From NCBI GenBank assembly GCA_946122785.1, contig CAMGYJ010000008.1:6845742-6909741 (forward strand): a stretch of 64,000 bases of DNA, written 5' to 3'. The notes below the pieces were generated by a model. It ran no database searches, was not told the DNA's origin, and saw nothing but the letters and a program-made list of their open reading frames with translations. The stretch comes from Linum tenue (Eukaryota; Streptophyta; Magnoliopsida; Malpighiales; Linaceae). Below are positions 62,035 through 64,000 of this stretch, one piece after another. A program made the translations under genes and the position numbers. Position 1 is the stretch's first letter; every line of letters starts with the position of its first letter.

Positions 62035-62611
62035 TATTGGTTTGATTCGATCGAAACTGCTGCTATTTAGTTGTTATACCTCTGATTCGTTGATTTCTTG
62101 CAGGAGAATCGAGGAGATTGCAGGATAAGGTGATGGGAACGGGGAAGGGGAAGGGGAAGGGGAATATTTATAATTGTGGGAACTGGGAAGAAGCTGGCTT
62201 GGGGCGTAAGCCAGGAAATCCAGCCAGCCCCTGCCGTGCCGACCTGAAACCTTGACTGTTCTTTTCTGTTCCTTTTGCGGATTTTGGTTTCCAGATTTTT
62301 GGAAATGTTTTTCCTTTTCTTTTTCCTTTTTAAAACAACAAAGGTTGAAGCGGAAATGAAGCCGCCAAGCATGGAGGGAAGTTTCTGGCGGGAAACGACG
62401 CGCTTCCCCGGAGCGCGTGATGATGGTTAGCGCGTCATTGCTGACAACAGGAAGGAAATTTTTTGGTAATTAGAAGTGGGCTGGGCTTCGATCGGCCTAG
62501 CTCATTAAGAGTTTGGGCTGGCAATCTTCTAAAATCTAACTTGATTTATATACATCCATCTTCTATAATCTAACTTGACGTTTCTTTTGGTGGAGAGCAA
62601 TATATTTGGCC
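62035..62611. promoter_or_regulatory. Upstream region of the AN1 zinc-finger gene
   Basis: A G-rich repeat (GGGAACGGGGAAGGGGAAGG, 62134-62162) with a TATA-like AATATTTATAATT at about 62162-62174 lies 100-140 bp before the ATG. CGACGCGC and GAGCGCGTG words near 62396-62415 and 62431 resemble CGCG-type calmodulin-binding transcription activator sites, which are common in rapid stress-response promoters; this is inference. Confidence 0.4.
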
Positions 62612-62962
62612 CATAGTTAGTAAAATACGGTACGGGAAAGTTACGTAAAAGATACGTACGGGCATTATACTTCATCTTTAAGCTAAAATTACGTTTAATA
62701 GTACGTTAATAGTCATAAATATATAAAATTAATCATTTTAAAAATAAATAAATATATAAATAATAGTAAAGTTAACAATTTAATTCGTAAAATACGGATA
62801 ATAAACGTGTTATACGGGTTTTATACGTGTTTAGTACGGGAACCATGAAATGAACGGGGGAAAATGAAACGGCTTGACAATAATACGGATACGGAAGTTT
62901 TAAACGGATAAAGTACGTACGGGTACATATACGTGTATTAAACGGAGTATTTACTAACTATG
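62612..62962. mobile_element. hAT-like MITE (CATAGTTAGTAAA type)
   Basis: 351-bp element with ends CATAGTTAGTAAAATACGG and GGAGTATTTACTAACTATG, flanked by the perfect 8-bp TSD ATTTGGCC (62604-62611 and 62963-62970). The interior is rich in ACGTACGGG and ATACGG words. Non-coding. Confidence 0.85.
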
Positions 62963-62970
62963 ATTTGGCC

Positions 62971-64000
62971 AGCCTAGAAAACACTAGTAAAGACTAAAGG
63001 AGTCCAACCTAAGTGGAAATTTTGCTTTTTTAAAAATATAAATGTATGTAAGGTACTGTATTTTATTTTATGAAAAAGGAGGGGAAAGGAATGATAGAGA
63101 AGAGAAAAGGGAAGTGGGTGGGGAGGGTTTAGCTACTATCCATGAGAAGTGTCGTTATCCCCATCCAACTTTTAATCTTCCCTTCCTATTCTCCTCCTCA
63201 AATGGGTCGTTGCCATATCTCTAAAGTCTCAATTATCAGTTCTATTTTTTAGAAGTGTAAATTAGAATTATATCATTTTTCTGCGTAAGAAGTAATTTGG
63301 TACATATGTAGTCTAGAAAATTGAGTTTTCGATGGGTATTTTGTAGGCAAGACTTTTAAGGGTTCGTGCAACATCAAATTATAAATACATGAGGTACACA
63401 AATCATTGTTGACATGACTTTAATGTGCTTATAATGATTGAGAGTCATTTGGTAATGTTTGGGGAAAGTGTTTTATAAAACTCCTCTACACTGTAGTAAT
63501 CTCCTACACTCCTCAAAATAGTGAAATCGATTCTTCCCATGGACTAGTTAACGCACATCGTATTAGCGAATCATACAAATAATTCTCTATGTTCATTCAC
63601 TTTCTTACTTTGTAGAGTGCCCATTACATTATAACAACCATTTTATTGGTACAAGAATGAAACAAGAAGAACAATGTCATAAAGGGGTAGAGTGGTTATC
63701 ATAGAATGAGTTTACATACTAATAATCTAATAAAAAGGATCATCGGGTTTACTGATAGTTTACTAGGATCATACCAAAAGGATGGGCTTGACATTGACAC
63801 TAACAAAGCAAGAGTAAAGTTGAAATTCACAATTCAGCTTAAGAAAAGTTCCCAAGTATTGTCTAAAATGAAATGATTTGAGCTTTGTGCTTTGTCTGTT
63901 GCTTGACCATAACTTGAACTTTTCCCAATGGAGGTTTCAGGTTTCAACATTTATCATGTCTACTGTTCCTTTTCCCCCCTTTCATTTGTGTCTCACCTCA
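62971..64000. other. Right-end spacer, no gene seen
   Basis: AT-rich sequence with no frame that resembles a known protein. The last bases may belong to a gene beyond the window, but nothing supports this. Confidence 0.5.

Noticed and set aside
61418..62128. Long plus-strand frame of 236 codons
   Set aside because: It is antisense to both exons and the intron of the AN1 zinc-finger gene, whose reading has clear zinc-binding motifs. A shadow frame.

Overview
The window is nuclear DNA of a flowering plant, almost certainly a eudicot. It has long AT-rich spacers, GT-AG introns in the positions expected for plant gene families, many small non-autonomous transposons with clean target-site duplications (TSDs), and plant-only gene families. 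Every call comes from reading the sequence and recalled family knowledge; no database search was run.

Region 1 (about 0.3-16.1 kb) is a tandem array of seven intact SAUR genes and one dead copy, all on the minus strand, repeating roughly every 2 kb. Each intact gene carries the same upstream module about 190 bp before its ATG (TCACATGG, then TTGTAGGG...TACGTGCCCTACAA, an inverted repeat around an ACGTG core). SAUR3 and SAUR7 have two copies of it. Four near-identical, about 580-bp PIF/Harbinger-like MITEs have landed here and in the neighbouring terpene synthase; two of them bracket SAUR7 as an inverted pair. A decayed CYP71-type P450 lies between SAUR5 and SAUR6.

Region 2 (about 20-58 kb) looks like a partly dismantled specialised-metabolism gene cluster. 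It holds two apparently intact sesquiterpene-type terpene synthases (TPS1, TPS2), four intact and two truncated BAHD acyltransferases of the vinorine synthase-like type, a cinnamoyl-CoA-reductase-like SDR with a frameshift and a stop, a short TPS relic and a CYP76-like P450 relic. The layout repeats: TPS (+) facing BAHD (-) occurs at 20-26 kb, 44-48 kb (TPS reduced to a relic) and 51-57 kb. This suggests that the duplicated unit was a convergent TPS-BAHD pair. A plausible pathway is FPP to a sesquiterpene, oxidation by a P450 and/or dehydrogenase, then esterification by a BAHD enzyme; the oxidation steps seen here are all broken, so they would have to be supplied from elsewhere. TPS2 has precisely lost the intron that in TPS1 carries a MITE.

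Region 3 (about 58.7-62.0 kb) returns to conserved housekeeping-type genes: a SAM-domain protein (+, seven exons) and an AN1 zinc-finger stress-associated protein (-, two exons). They probably mark the right edge of the cluster.

The spacers hold several hAT-type elements with 8-bp TSDs, two Mutator-like MITEs, a complete TRIM retrotransposon inside a BAHD gene, an LTR remnant and a 5'-truncated LINE. No rRNA, tRNA or CRISPR array was recognised.
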